Shown here: piece after piece, positions 14,138 through 25,812 of the stretch
Numbering within the stretch: position 1 is the first letter of the stretch
Layout of the letters: each line of letters starts with the position of its first letter
Origin: Helicostylum pulchrum
Lineage: Eukaryota; Mucoromycota; Mucoromycetes; Mucorales; Mucoraceae
DNA: 64,000 bases
NCBI GenBank assembly: GCA_025677825.1
Contig: JAIXMO010000030.1
Span: 248,001-312,000 of the forward strand
Direction of reading: 5' to 3'
Translations under genes and position numbers: made by a program
The notes under the pieces: generated by a model
Seen by the model: only the letters and a program-made list of their open reading frames with translations
Told to the model about the DNA's origin: nothing
Databases searched by the model: none

Positions 14138-17112
14138 GTTAAGGAAACTCTGATTGTAAACACACTGGAACAGTAAATATAATAAAATCTTACCAGAATG
14201 AGAAAGTGAGTTAGTTTAGTTAAAGTTGAAAGAAACAAAAGACAAAATGGTTCTTTGAAATAACATCAATGTTTATTAAAAGCCGATTACACAATATTTG
14301 ACAACAAAGCGGTAATCTTTTAAGGTACCTTACGGACTTTTACAAATTATTATCTATTTTGGATCTCTGTGAATGATGATATGATAACCAGATATTTCGT
14401 CATAATGACATGTTCTCAATATCACCAAAATATAATATTATGCTATTGTTTCTTCAACCGGCAATCGAACGGTCGATTTCGGCACAACCTTAACCACGCT
14501 TTAAATAGAGATGCAGCTGGTGTTGTATAATCAAGCATCACTACGTAGATATAGTATTTTCCCCGTTTATTTTTATTATTTCTTTACACAAGTAATGTGT
14601 TTAATTGATCCCACATCGTCTCTTAAGTAGTATCCACTGGTACCTTTTTTATTTTTGAAAAGAAAATACAATTCCACTCACTTATAATGTCACGATGATA
14701 GCCCTATTACGTTATTTTATTGTAACCAATTCCTTTTTTCGCTAAAACGAGTGCTAAAAATATATTTTTGTTGTCTCTGGTTTCTGACTAAAGCCTTTTC
14801 TACATACTTTCATTTGACATGCATGCAGAGTAAACACTACTTTATAAAAGCAATTGCATCTTTTTTAAAAATAAAACTCATTTATCGATACAATTAGAAG
14901 TATAAAAATAAATAAAAATCTTTGATCCGTCAAGTGGGATATGATTGGTATTGTTTTAATAAGAGTGATGTTAGCCAGTCATGATGTCAAAACTGCTGTT
15001 GGAGAGCCAATAACAATGCGGTAAGAAAGCCACCATAGTTGTGTCCTAATCTTTTAAACCGAGCACATATTAAAAAAAAAGCAATTGATAAGTGTGATAT
15101 GGCATAAATCAACATTCGTCAGTAAGTGCCATAGATAGTACAACAATATTCCCCGTTTGAGGGGGAGGGGTATTACGAAACGCCATAACGGGAAAAACTT
15201 GAGGAGAAAAAAAATGATTATCCGATTTTTATTGGTGTGCTTCTCCATGATACCAACTGCTGAAAAAAGAAACAAGGGGCATGTGTTCACATCATTTTTT
15301 TTAATATAACTTGAGCACAGCACAAGCAAAAAGAGGCACATTAGATATACGTCAACACCAGAAAAGAAAAAAAAAACTTCCAAGCTAAGCACTATTTTCT
15401 CTATTAGTTATACTAGAGTCCGATCTATTTGCAATTCATTAAGCTATAATTGCAAAACAAAAGGAAGCAATTCTGAGATCATATGGGCATATGTTGTGAT
15501 AATAGCATGTCGCACACAAAACGAGTGAAAATAGAAATAGGATGTGAGTGACAGAACAAAAGGGAATCCTTATAAGCGTGGGGAAGTATTTACCCTAAAC
15601 ACAAAAAAAAAAAATCTTGTGTGTAGTTGTACATGAATGACGGTTTCAGAAAAAGAAAAAAAAAAGGTCCAGAACCTCTAAATATTATTATTATTTAATA
15701 TATGGCAAAGTGTCAATCAAACACACACACATAAAGAAGCAATGATCCCATTATAAATCCAATATTTTGATCCAACTGCGGTTTTACAAATAATATTAGT
15801 CAGAGTACGGGTTGTGTTACAATCATTGCAGTGGAGGATTCTATTTGTTTATGAACACCACGCGACAAATAATCATTCCCTTCCATTGGTCTTTTTTCTT
15901 TTATTCACTCTCACACCACCTTGAATGAAAAAGAAAGGAAAAATGATCGTCCTACTAAGGAAACTGTTGAACCTATTAGAGTTATTTAAATTGTGAGCAA
16001 TTGCAAACTGGAAAAACAAGTTTGAAATATAGCGGATGTAATCGGCTAAAAAATTAATACTTTGTCATGCTGATCCAAGTGTGTAGTACTAATTTTTTTT
16101 TTATTGTTTATTGTTCTCCATATTTTGAATCTCATTTCTCCCGCTATGAAGTTTAAAGAGATGCTAACCAGGGGTTAGAGGAAACAAAAAAAAAAGTATG
16201 TTTACGCGGAAAGAAAAACTTATAAATACAACTTGTTGCTTCTAAATACAAGTATTAAAGGACCTGCTGGTTGATCTGAAAGTATGATATACTACAGAAA
16301 AAAAAAAAAAGAAAGAATTGTAGAAAGAATGAGGGGAAAATGATGACATTCTAAACCGCACGCAAAATAAAATTTGCTCTTGTCTAATTAAATAACATAT
16401 GATAATAATTGATTTATTTTTGGGGTTTATTTTCTTTTTTAAAGGAGAAAGAATTGATGTTTTCAAAGAAAAATCAAGCTTAATAAGCTGTGCTAAGTAA
16501 ATTAATTTTTTCATGCTAGTATCAAACTTTGTGATCAAAAATATTCTCTTGTTTCTTTATACAAAATACTCGGTTTATTCTGTTTAATATTGCTAGTATT
16601 GTGCCAGACCACATCGTAAGGAGTAGTAGCACAGAACTTCTCTTTCAGTATTTGTTACCGTAGTAAATTAATATGGTGCGAGCATAAAATTACATGACAA
16701 AAAAAAACAGATGAAATCAAACCTTTATTTATTATTGCGTCGCGTGGTGTTCACAAATAAATAATTCTTTTTTTAGGGGAAAAGAGTAGCAGTAGTAGTA
16801 GACAAGTGACATCCTTGGAACATACTGGTCTCTTTACAGTGTTTAAATGCTCAGGAACACCGCGCATTAGCAAAGCGACAATGGAGTTGACATTGGTCTG
16901 TTCTCGACTCTCTTTTTCCCAAAAAAATTATACCGTGTGACAGTGTGTAACGAATCGCTCTTTTAAATAAAGAAAAAGCCTCCCCTTGCATACAAAAAAA
17001 AAAAAAAAAAAAGTATATAAAGGGCCAGCAAAGATAGATTTTTCTGTTCTTTCTTTTTCTTTCTGTGAAAATAATATATATATTTCCCCACGCTAACAAA
17101 TAACAAAAGAAA

Positions 17113-18391
17113 ATGGATAAATTACGATCTCACGCCAAGGTAAAGATTCATGTGGAAAATGAAAACTTGATAATGTATGGTGCTTCAACCGAATCAGCGG
17201 GCTGTGTCTTGAGAGGCATCATGAACCTTCAATTGCAAGAGACGACAAAGATAAAGTCAATTAAGCTTGAATTAGCTGGAAAAATGACAGTTTCATGGAC
17301 TGAAGGTTAGTTTTACAAAAAAGTAATGTAATGTTCGTTTTATTTATGTATATAAACATTTAGGCGTAGGAAATGGTCATGACAGAATGTTTCGTGAAGA
17401 AAAGTCAGTACTAGAACATAAATGGACATTTCTTCCCAAACAACAAAAGATGCATATTTTGAGTGCAGGAAGCTACACGTATGAATTTGAAATGGTATTA
17501 CCAGGAGATATACCAGAATCCACCTACGTTGCCAACTTTTACACAGTGCAATATCAATTAAAAGCCACCATTGAAAGATCACGATTTTTACCCAACATCT
17601 CTAACCGTAAAATCGTGCACGTATCAAGACAATTACTTCCTTTTACCCCCGAATTTTTAGAGCCTGTATCCGTAGCTAATCAATGGGCAAATAAGCTAGA
17701 CTACGAAATCACATTACCCAGCAAGATATATACTCACGGCGATCAGATTCCTATTACAATTCGTATCACACCTCTAGTGGATTCACTGCGTGTGCGACAC
17801 TTGTCTTGTACGCTCAAGGAATATATGGTATGTAGAGCGGGTGCTCAAGGGTTTTTAAATACCCGGTCCCGAGCTCACGGTCGAGTATTATTTTCTGCAC
17901 GGGACGATAAATTTGGTATAACCAATACCAACAATGGTGGTAATTTCGTAGAGTGGACAAAGTTACAAACAATTCAATTACCTAGTTCACCGCAAGAATT
18001 ACAGTGCGATATACAAAATGATGCTATTCGTATTAAACATAAAGTAAAGTTTGTTTTATCCTTGATTAACGCTGATGGACATATTTCTGAACTTCGTGCT
18101 GCGCTTCCGATCATTATTTGTGCCGTCAATAACACCGGTCTTCCGGCTTATGGAGAGACTTGGAGAACATTACCGTATAATCCTACTTCCATGTTGGCAT
18201 TACTCTATCAGCAAACTGGTAACTCGCCTGCTTCTACCTCTATGATCAATGCAAACTACTCTTTACCTTCTTACAATTCAATATTTGATTCAGAAGAAGA
18301 AGAAGAAGAACAACAACAATCACATCCATCATCCGCTGTTCTTCCACCACCTACTTATGATGAAATCTCACCCTGGATAGTATCAAATTAG
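17113..18391 (+). CDS. Alpha-arrestin (arrestin-related trafficking adaptor) with PY motif
   Basis: Alpha-arrestins link membrane transporters to Rsp5/Nedd4-type ubiquitin ligases and trigger endocytosis. The N-terminal arrestin domain runs from residue 1 to about 170 (HVENENLIMYG, LRGIMNLQLQETTKIKSIKL, then SYTYEFEMVLPGDIPES, a typical arrestin P-G-x-P-x-S strand). The C-terminal arrestin domain follows (ITLPSKIYTHGDQIPITIRI). The tail is acidic/Gln-rich and ends with PPPTYDE, a PPxY WW-domain ligand; LPSYNS is a weaker variant. Exon 1 is 17113-17305 and exon 2 is 17364-18391, spliced within a Gly codon. The frame is complete at about 400 residues, short for a yeast ART but normal for compact fungal forms. 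The client transporter is unknown. Confidence 0.92.
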
Positions 18392-18738
18392 ATTACTCTT
18401 TCTTTCTTTCTCTCTCATTTATTTATTTATGTATAATAGTCTGTAACATATCATACACCCCCTCCCTCCCCTTTTTATTTATTTTACTTCATTCGCTTAT
18501 GTATATAAAGCATTATTCAACTTTGATATAATAAAATGGAATAATTCTACATGTAAAATTTGATGTTATTGTCGTATTTCTGAATTGGGAAAGTCTCTTT
18601 GTCGTTCTTCTGAATTCCAACATTTTAAGCTCCCTGCGCACTATTAAGTTAGTCCCGTCTTTTTTTCTTTCTTTTTTTTTTTTTCTCTCTTTCTTTCTTA
18701 TTTAATTGTAGTGTATACCAAATCTTTATTAAACTGAA
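18392..18738 (+). other. Arrestin 3' flank and J-protein promoter
   Basis: This 347-bp spacer holds polypyrimidine stretches, an AATAAA-like ATAATAAAATGG near 18529 that could serve 3' processing of the arrestin mRNA, and a long CT/T-rich tract at about 18660-18700 upstream of the J-protein start. No gene is seen. Confidence 0.5.
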
Positions 18739-20395
18739 ATGTCGACAATAGATTACTACGAAGTATTGAATATTTCAGCAGATGCTGATGAGCAACAAAT
18801 AAAAAAGTCGTATCGAAAACTTGCTTTGAAATACCACCCAGATAAAAATAGTTCTCCAGACGCAGTTGAAAAAGTAAAGTATATACCACATAATGATATA
18901 ATGGTCCCACCCACTAGTTTACTAAAAAATATATATTATATCTTAGTTTAAAGATATTAGGTAAAGATATAATCGATATAATACACAGGTCAAAAAAAGA
19001 AAGTTAACAATTATTATATAGTGAAGCATACGAAATACTATCAGATCGTAAAGTATTTCAGTTTTTTTGTATGTTTTATATGTGTATAAACTAACAACAT
19101 TTTGTTGTTGTTGTTATAGCTGAGAAGCGTAGAGTTTATGATAGCCGTGATGAAACAGAATTACACGGAGATGACGAATTCTTATTTAATGGATTTCAAG
19201 TAAGCTTATTTTGTGTTTTATTATTTATTTTGTTTACTAATTAATTCTCTCCCACAGTTTCATCGACCTGAGGAAGTATTTGCTGACTTTTTTAATCACA
19301 TGAATGGATTTAGTGGATTCAACGGTAAAATATTTAAAACTTGTCAAATTGCTTTGTAGTCAGAATCTTATAAACTCTCTTTTGCAGATAACATATTTTC
19401 TTCATTTATGATGCCTCCACAACCTCCACCACCTCCTCCTCCTATGCATTCTCCTTTTATGCCTTATGGAAATAATGGATTCAATCAGTCTTTTATGTCT
19501 CATTCCATGATGCATAATTCACCATTTGGATCACACGATTTTATGGCTCAACAGCAACAGCAACAACAACATCAGCAACAATTTCCTTCCATGATGAGAC
19601 AACATTCACAACAACATTCACAACAACATTCACAGCAACAACAACAACAACAATCATTTTCCTCCTCTTCATCTTCTTCTAATCGCGGTAATAACTATTT
19701 AAAGTCAGTCACTACATCCACACGTAGTGTAAACGGTGTTGTAGAAACGATTAAAGTTACAAAAATCACTGATGAAAATGTAAGGCTTTAAATTTTTTGA
19801 TTTTTTTAAAAAAAAATTAAATCATAACATGTTGTATTTGTAGGGTACCAATGTAACTGAAGAATATAGTAATGGAACAACTAAAATTAACGGCATCGAA
19901 CAATCACCTACGATGTCAATTGAAAATAATAATGTAAGATCGAGAAAAAACGAAATCATGCTGCCTGATAACAGTGAAAAATTACAAATTGAACGAGATG
20001 ATGTACAGGATGTTAACCAAAATAATAGGGAAAAAGAAGATTTTAGCGATCTCAAACAAAGAATGATACAAGAAATGGAACAAGAAAGACAAAGAAGAGA
20101 TCAGTGGGAGATACAAAGAAGGAATGAATTATATATGCAGCAACAACAGCAATATCAACAGCAACAACAACAAATGTATTACTATCAACAACGACAGCAG
20201 CAACAACAACAACAATTGCAACAACAATTGCAACAACAACAGATGTTTGCTGCTTCCGTTGGTCATTTTCCTTATCATCCTTATACTACTGATGAAGATG
20301 ATTTAGATTTTCAAAATATATACTATCCTTCAACAACCGCTGGTCATCATCATCATCCTTCTTCTTTACATTCATATTATAACCATTCGTATTAA
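18739..20395 (+). CDS. DNAJB6/DNAJB2-like J-domain co-chaperone with polyQ tracts
   Basis: J-proteins stimulate Hsp70 ATPase; the DNAJB6/B2 branch suppresses aggregation of polyQ proteins. The J-domain spans residues 1 to about 70: [20 protein letters not shown], then KYHPDKN with the HPD motif, and [20 protein letters not shown]. Reconstructed exons are 18739-18873, a 14-nt microexon at 18947-18960, 19022-19047, 19120-19199, one from 19258, one from 19388, and a last one beginning GGTACC near 19844. A Phe/Gly-containing segment ([11 protein letters not shown]) is followed by Pro, Gln and Ser runs and by [20 protein letters not shown], which resembles the DNAJB6 C-terminal beta strand. A second very Gln-rich region lies near the C-terminus, with HHHH close to the end. 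The gene ends 39 bp from the TTL gene, tail to tail. Confidence 0.85.
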
Positions 20396-20434
20396 AAATA
20401 AATAAAATATATATTAAGCTTTTTTTTTTGTTTC

Positions 20435-21683
20435 CTATAATGACAATAACTCTTTTTCAAACACTTTAACCATCTTTTCATCTGTTACTTCTTTACCATC
20501 TGTAAAGAAGGGTTCAATAGCTACACGACTTGTTGATTCAAATAATTCTTGAATAATATGTTGTAATTTACCACCAGTTTGTTTGAAATCAGGGAACTAT
20601 TTAAAATAAAGTAAGTCATACTGCTAATATACATATTTTGAAACTGCTGCTACTTACTGCATTGGCTTCCAAGAAATAAACATTAAGCTCATCATCAATC
20701 ATAAAATCAATACCAAACAACTCAAAGGCATTAGGAATACACTGAAACGTCGTCATTTCACTTGAACAAGCATCATACACATCAGCTAAAATCTTCTTCA
20801 TCTGTTCAAAGATATGATTCAACTCCTTTTCTTCTAAAGGCAACTCCCAAAATAATTTGACAGAGGCATCTTCGTTATATTCTGCTTCTTCCGTTTGAAT
20901 ACATGTATTGGTCAAGTGAATTAAATTATCGTCCAAGTTAGTGGTATCATATTCCTTTAAAGCAAACAAGGCCAACATGTCACGGTAGAGGTACACTTCA
21001 ATATTTGATTTGGTCATCACGTAAGCACGGATATGGAATTTACGCTTATTCACTAACAGCGGGTTATGGATGTACCGTTGAATCACCCACTCACGCACTT
21101 GTGAAAGATCCTCTTCATCATCTTCATCATACTCATCATCGTCCTCTGCCTCACTGTCGGATTCAGGTTCCTCAAAGATAGCACGTAATTGATCTAAAGA
21201 ATTAAATACCTTGATACCTGCAGCCTTGTTAGCCATACTGGGCTTAATAATAAACATGTGGTTACCACCTTCCTCCTCTAAATCTCTTTCCACTTCAAAC
21301 ACTTCATTCATGGCCTCATCAAAGTAATCGACATGATCTAACTCGAATTGCCAGGTTTCCGGAATAGCCTTCTTTAAAATACTGTCGGGGTGCTTAGAGA
21401 GGTATTTGGCCATATTGTAAGCTAACTGTGACTTACGGATCAGACCTTTACGGATACAGTAGGCATTGGACAGACTCTCAGTGTCGTATTTAGCAACGTG
21501 GAGCCAGTCAATTAATTCGTATTCAAGCCACTGGAGTCGGGTATCTGCAGGACACGATTCAGCATTCTCTTCAGTGACATCCTCAATCACTTGCCAATCG
21601 AGTCGTTTGGAGTTCTTTAACGCCTTTACAACTGCTTGATGAGTGTAAGGTTCGTCAAGGTGAACAAGTGCTTTCAAGCTCAT
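20435..21683 (-). CDS. Tubulin-tyrosine-ligase-like (TTL domain) protein, Pby1-like
   Basis: TTL-domain enzymes are ATP-grasp ligases that add amino acids to tubulin or other proteins; yeast Pby1 is a P-body-associated member of unclear substrate. Visible motifs are the ATP-binding strand FIIKPSMANKAAGIKVF, WVIQRYIHNPLL, RKFHIRAYVMT, HLTN in DDNLIHLTNTCIQ, and the Mg/ATP-binding end FGIDFMIDDELNVYFLEANA followed by FPDF. An acidic insert (ESDSEAEDDDEYDEDDEED) lies between the first two motifs. Exon 1 is 20658-21683 and exon 2 is 20435-20596, joined across a 61-nt intron inside the LEANA/FPDF motif. Total length is about 395 residues. The N-terminal 100 residues lack the SurE domain of yeast Pby1. 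The substrate is unknown. Confidence 0.85.
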
Positions 21684-21766
21684 ATTTTGTACAATTAAGA
21701 AGACGAAAAAAGAAGAGGACGAAAAAAAAAAAAAAAAAAATATTTTTCGAAATTTGACAGGAACAG

Positions 21767-21800
<34 letters not shown>

Positions 21801-22689
21801 ACTTGATTTGTTACTGGTGCGTTTTCTTTTGGGAAATACATCGCAGCTCTAAATTATTTACCACCACTCAAATGCCTTCTTTCTAACTTTCCGCATGAAC
21901 GATTTATCCGAAAAAGCAAACCATCAAACTTGCATGAAAAGCGTGTACATACAATTTTAAAATAAAAACGGTGGTTTCTGCTCTCTTTTGGAGGGTCTCA
22001 TTTATTTTTTTTAACTTTTTTTGCTGCATGATTATTGACAACAAGTATACATATAAAAATGAAGTTTTCCACATCTTTTTTCTTGGTTAGTGTTTTTACT
22101 TTTTTTAAAAATATTATTCATCTGTAGCGTAATGATATTCTTAATAAAAATACCAAGTTTAAAGAGGATTGAATCATCCAAAAATAAAAAAGTTAACTAC
22201 GCGTTTTTTTTTTCGTGTAGAACAATTAAATAGATCTTCAGGAGTATTTTTTTTTAGAGTAGATAAATCACTTTTTCTTCCTCTTTATCTTTATTACAAT
22301 GCATACCAGTAAGTATTTTTTTTTATATCTGTACTTTTTTTAGGGGAGCGTATATCGTAAATATTTATTTATCATTCTGCATCTCTTTATAGCATTTTTG
22401 TTTTCTCTATGTCCGTACAAAAGGACATGGTTTTCTCTAAAGCAACTGCGTGACATAAGCTGGCGCAAAGCCATGATGTGCTACTTTTTTTTCTTTCTTT
22501 TAACACAATAATATAAAGGTTTGCGAAGGCCACAGATTTTCTTTTTTGTCAAAAAGACGTTTTGCCGAAGCAAGCAACGCGTACGAAAGCATCTCCTCGC
22601 GTACTAACTCGAACAAATAGCGAGTAAAGTTTCCAAGAAAAATCAATGACTTATATCGAACGAACTGAAATTTTTTTTTAGCAAAGCGA
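21684..22689. other. Intergenic region rich in A and T homopolymers
   Basis: It starts with long A runs (about 21723-21740 and a run of about 29 A at 21769-21797) directly upstream of the TTL start codon, so they probably belong to its promoter or leader. The remainder is AT-rich with no recognised exon. Confidence 0.55.
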
Positions 22690-23440
22690 TGAATGATGAC
22701 AACTTTGAAGCTAAGATCAAGGTTGCAAAAAAAGCTATTGGAAAGATCCTTTTGACCAGTCTATCATTCAAGCAAGGCCTTCTTCCGCTCCGTCAACTAG
22801 TCAAGCTGAACCAACCACCGGTGCTATGATCTACAACTGAACAAGTTAATCCTAGCACTCCTATTCATGTTCCCTAAGCCATAGAACATATCATTCAAAA
22901 CAGGAGTGAACGTAATAACAAGTAATTACGTTTACACTGATGAAAACAAGTATATAATCAATGACGTTAACATTGGAAAATTATTCAAAACATACCAAAC
23001 TGAAGCAGCAAAGAAGTTTAAATCAAAAGGTTGTTTTATTGAGACGGACATCTAAGAGTTCTTGAATGTCCGTCTCAATAATATTTTACTTCTTAAAACT
23101 GGTCAAACAAGTAGATTAGCTTCGGGTATTTTCAATGAAACGCGCGTTCTGTCGATTGAACGTAAAATAAAACAAATCTTTGGGTGTAATAGATTCAACA
23201 GACTTTCACGCTGATATCAAAATACAAATGGAAAACATTTTAAAGACGAGTAAATTTAAATAATTCGCGCGTATCAATTGGCTCATTATTTATTAGGGTA
23301 TACAAAAGGGCGTATTATTACAATGGTAAAAGCCACGAGGAAGATCAATGCTTTAATTTCTGATGGTATTATACTTACTGGCGTTAGAAACCTATATTAA
23401 TCAGATTTATAAAGATCAATTAGATATAATGTTATTAAAT
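22690..23440 (+). pseudogene. Degraded plus-strand coding-like block, unknown family
   Basis: Short open segments in changing frames look protein-like: MNDDNFEAKIKVAKKAIGKI from 22690, then VITSNYVYTDENKYIINDVN and IGKLFKTYQTEAAKKFKSKG ending at a stop near 23053, NVRLNNILLLKTGQTSRLAS then GIFNETRVLSIERKIKQIFG, and GRIITMVKATRKINALISDG ending near 23398. Stops and frame changes separate them, so this reads as a decayed gene. I do not recognise the family. A 14-bp perfect hairpin at 23038-23079 sits inside it. Confidence 0.3.
23038..23079. repeat. Perfect 14-bp inverted repeat (hairpin)
   Basis: The arms are ATTGAGACGGACAT (23038-23051) and its exact reverse complement (23066-23079), separated by a 14-nt loop. 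The stem has several G-C pairs, unusual in this AT-rich setting. Confidence 0.85.
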
Positions 23441-25681
23441 TGAGCGTTCTTTTTGCTCCTTTTCGTAACGTTCAAGTGCCCTTGAAAGTTGCTACTTAGA
23501 ATGAGGTATAGCTTTCTTCAAGTAGATGTCTTGCGCCTTTAACGAGTCATCGGTAAGAAGAGAATCTACCACAAAATAAAATAAAAAATGTAAAGATGAT
23601 ATATCAAAAGTAATATAAACTGTTATTGTTATTACAATGCCACTCAGGAGCCTCTATAACTTCGATCCCAGTTGGATATGCCATTACTGTTTTGCCTAAA
23701 TAATATAAAAAAAGTACAATATTTAGTCCTTTTTTTCTGCTTCTTTTTTTTTGTGATATAATATACCGTTTGCTGTATTATCACACAGGTACTTGAACAC
23801 TCCATCAATAATCACTGACATTAGTACAGTAGGGACTGTATCAACAAAGTCATAAAAAGGCTCGGGAGCCCCATCTATCGTTTTAACATTATCCATAAAT
23901 GTAGTGTCTAACAGTACGAAATAACGTGAATAAAATAGGTATAAAAAAATACTCATAATAACTTTATCTTACCTGAAAAACTTGGACAAACTGAAGTATA
24001 ACATTATTATTAAAGTGAACATATAAATACATATATATATATATTATTTAGTACCTGCGTTTACGCGGACGTTACAGACTTTAGGTAGGAATGTGCATGA
24101 TTTTACATAGCCTATAACAGCATGTTTGGTCGCTGCATAAGCTATAAGAGCACTATATTTATTGTAAATTATAAGATTTATTATAAAAAAATATGTTACA
24201 TTTCTGATACTTACGGAACAGAGTAGAATCCGGCAGCTGATGATGTACATACAATTGAACCTCCTCCGCGCTTAGCCATGTGCAAAATAGCTACTTTCGA
24301 ACCTAAAAGTATAACATCAGAGCGATTAATATTTTGTTAAAGACTAAATATACTTTTTCACAAAAAAATTATTATTTTTCAGCATTGTATAGCGCTCAAG
24401 TGCTTCCGCCAATTTCTTTTTGGCATGACGAATAACGTTTTCAAAATATCTCGCTTGAACATTTACACATTCTTCATCTAAGGAAGCCAAAAAAAAAAAA
24501 AAAAAAAAACTATAATTAGAAAAAGAATGACGATTGTTTGCTAGTAATTGATCTTAAAAATACCTGGAAGTTAGGTGGAGACGTTCAATTTAGGGCCATC
24601 CGATCAAGATCTCGGTTAAAAACAAACAAAATTACATCTTTTGCCATTAATCTTCATAATTTAGCTCACAGTAAAAAAAAAATATACGCGGTTTCATGTT
24701 GTGGAACAATAAGCATTACCTACCCAAGAAGGGCAAACTAAATCCCACCAAACAATTAATAATCATTTCTTTTTTTATATTACCTGCATTGACGCGAACA
24801 TTACAAACTGTAGGCATGATAGAACATGATCTTACGTAATCAACAATAGCGTGTTTTGAAGCATTATAGGCGCTCGTGTCGCTATAAATATGGTAGTAAT
24901 CAATATAGTCACAATGTAAGATGTATCTTAAACTACTTACAAGTCAATGTATAAACCAGCAGTAAATGTTATACATACAATAGGTCCTCCGCCTCTCTTT
25001 ACCATATGCATCAATGCTACTTTAGAACCTGAGCATACGATTTTATTAGCTATATTTAACTCACACAAATTTACATCATCAGGTTTACCTTTAATTACAC
25101 CGATAGAGTTTACATTGAAAATGCCTTCTTTCAAATCATCTGGATATTGAGTTTTATTATTGTCTAGTTAGTTAAAATGTTGACCCTTTTTTTTTTTAAA
25201 AAAAAAAAATCAACAGGTACGAACCATCCATAGGTGAAAAAAAAAAGTACTAAAGTTTTTGATAATATCGGCACTTAAGATGGCAATCTAAAGATAGTTA
25301 CAAAAAAAAATAAAAAATAAAATCAATAATGTAGCTTACATCAGCACCTCCGAATTCAGTCTCTGCGAATTGAAACAATGCTTTGTTATCGCTGTATATT
25401 GATACATCAGTACGAATAAATGCAGCCCTATACTTTAAAAAAAATCTACATAAATATGCTGTAAAACGTAATAGATTTAAAAAACAGGTACTTCTCCCTA
25501 TATGCGTTTGCAACTTCATTTCCCAATGACTCCAAAATACCTCCGAAATATCTCCAATAACTGCTATAGCACCCTTTTCAGTCAGTTCGTCTATAGCATC
25601 TCTATCGATATCACGACTTCCACCAGTAACAACTGCTACTTTACCCTCAAAGTCTTTTACGCCTGAATCAGAGAGCGCCAT
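23440..25681 (-). pseudogene. SDR-family hybrid pseudogene (fusion of copies A and B)
   Basis: Read on the minus strand this is a short-chain dehydrogenase/reductase locus that is not functional. From 25681 to about 24366 it is near-identical, introns included, to SDR copy A at 33609-34924. It then joins, within a T-run, to sequence matching the middle of SDR copy B from 36047, and follows B near-identically to about 23963 (YAATKHAVIGYVKS region). Beyond that it is still homologous to B but clearly diverged (TTFMDNVKTIDGAPEPFYDF against DTEFLDNVRTVGGVPDPYYD). Breaks include the A-type nucleotide-binding motif TGGSRDID instead of TGxxxGIG, the A-type frameshifting insertion, duplication of internal SDR segments through the fusion, and a TAG at 23492-23494 where B has Gln in the C-terminus. 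Confidence 0.85.
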
Positions 25682-25812
25682 AATTTTAATATATAGAAAA
25701 CTAAAAAGGAAGAAGAATACGGAAGGAAAAACAAATTAGTTTAAACTATGTACAAATCAAATACGTTGTATGCTAGATGTAAAAGACACAAAATAGAACA
25801 GTGACACATAAT
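23963..25812. repeat. Inverted repeat, left arm (SDR duplication)
   Basis: In reverse complement, 24366-25812 matches 33477-34924, and 23963-24365 matches 36047-36443. In the stretches compared by eye the match is nearly perfect; I found one mismatch at the outer end, one near the inner breakpoint and a small (TA)n length difference. The right arm contains about 1.1 kb (34925-36046) that is missing here. Confidence 0.9.

Larger units (their letters stand above)
11342..17112. other. 5.8-kb gene desert with scattered coding-like scraps
   Basis: No complete gene is recognisable. The region is AT-rich with a C-run at about 12521-12531 and many homopolymers. Three short segments look coding-like and are listed separately (12880-13191 minus, 13325-13565 plus, 13997-14137 minus). 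None could be assigned to a family. The last roughly 120 bp, with TATATAAAG near 17014-17022, is probably the promoter and leader of the arrestin gene. Confidence 0.6.

Noticed and set aside
15054..16538. Hydrophobic Phe-rich minus-strand ORFs
   Set aside because: Composition reflects A-rich plus-strand DNA; no domain, start context or splice structure.
24947..25150. Opposite-strand ORFs within both SDR arms (also 34140-34343, 24538-24741, 34549-34752)
   Set aside because: They are identical in both arms only because the DNA is; the SDR reading on the other strand has family motifs and splice sites.
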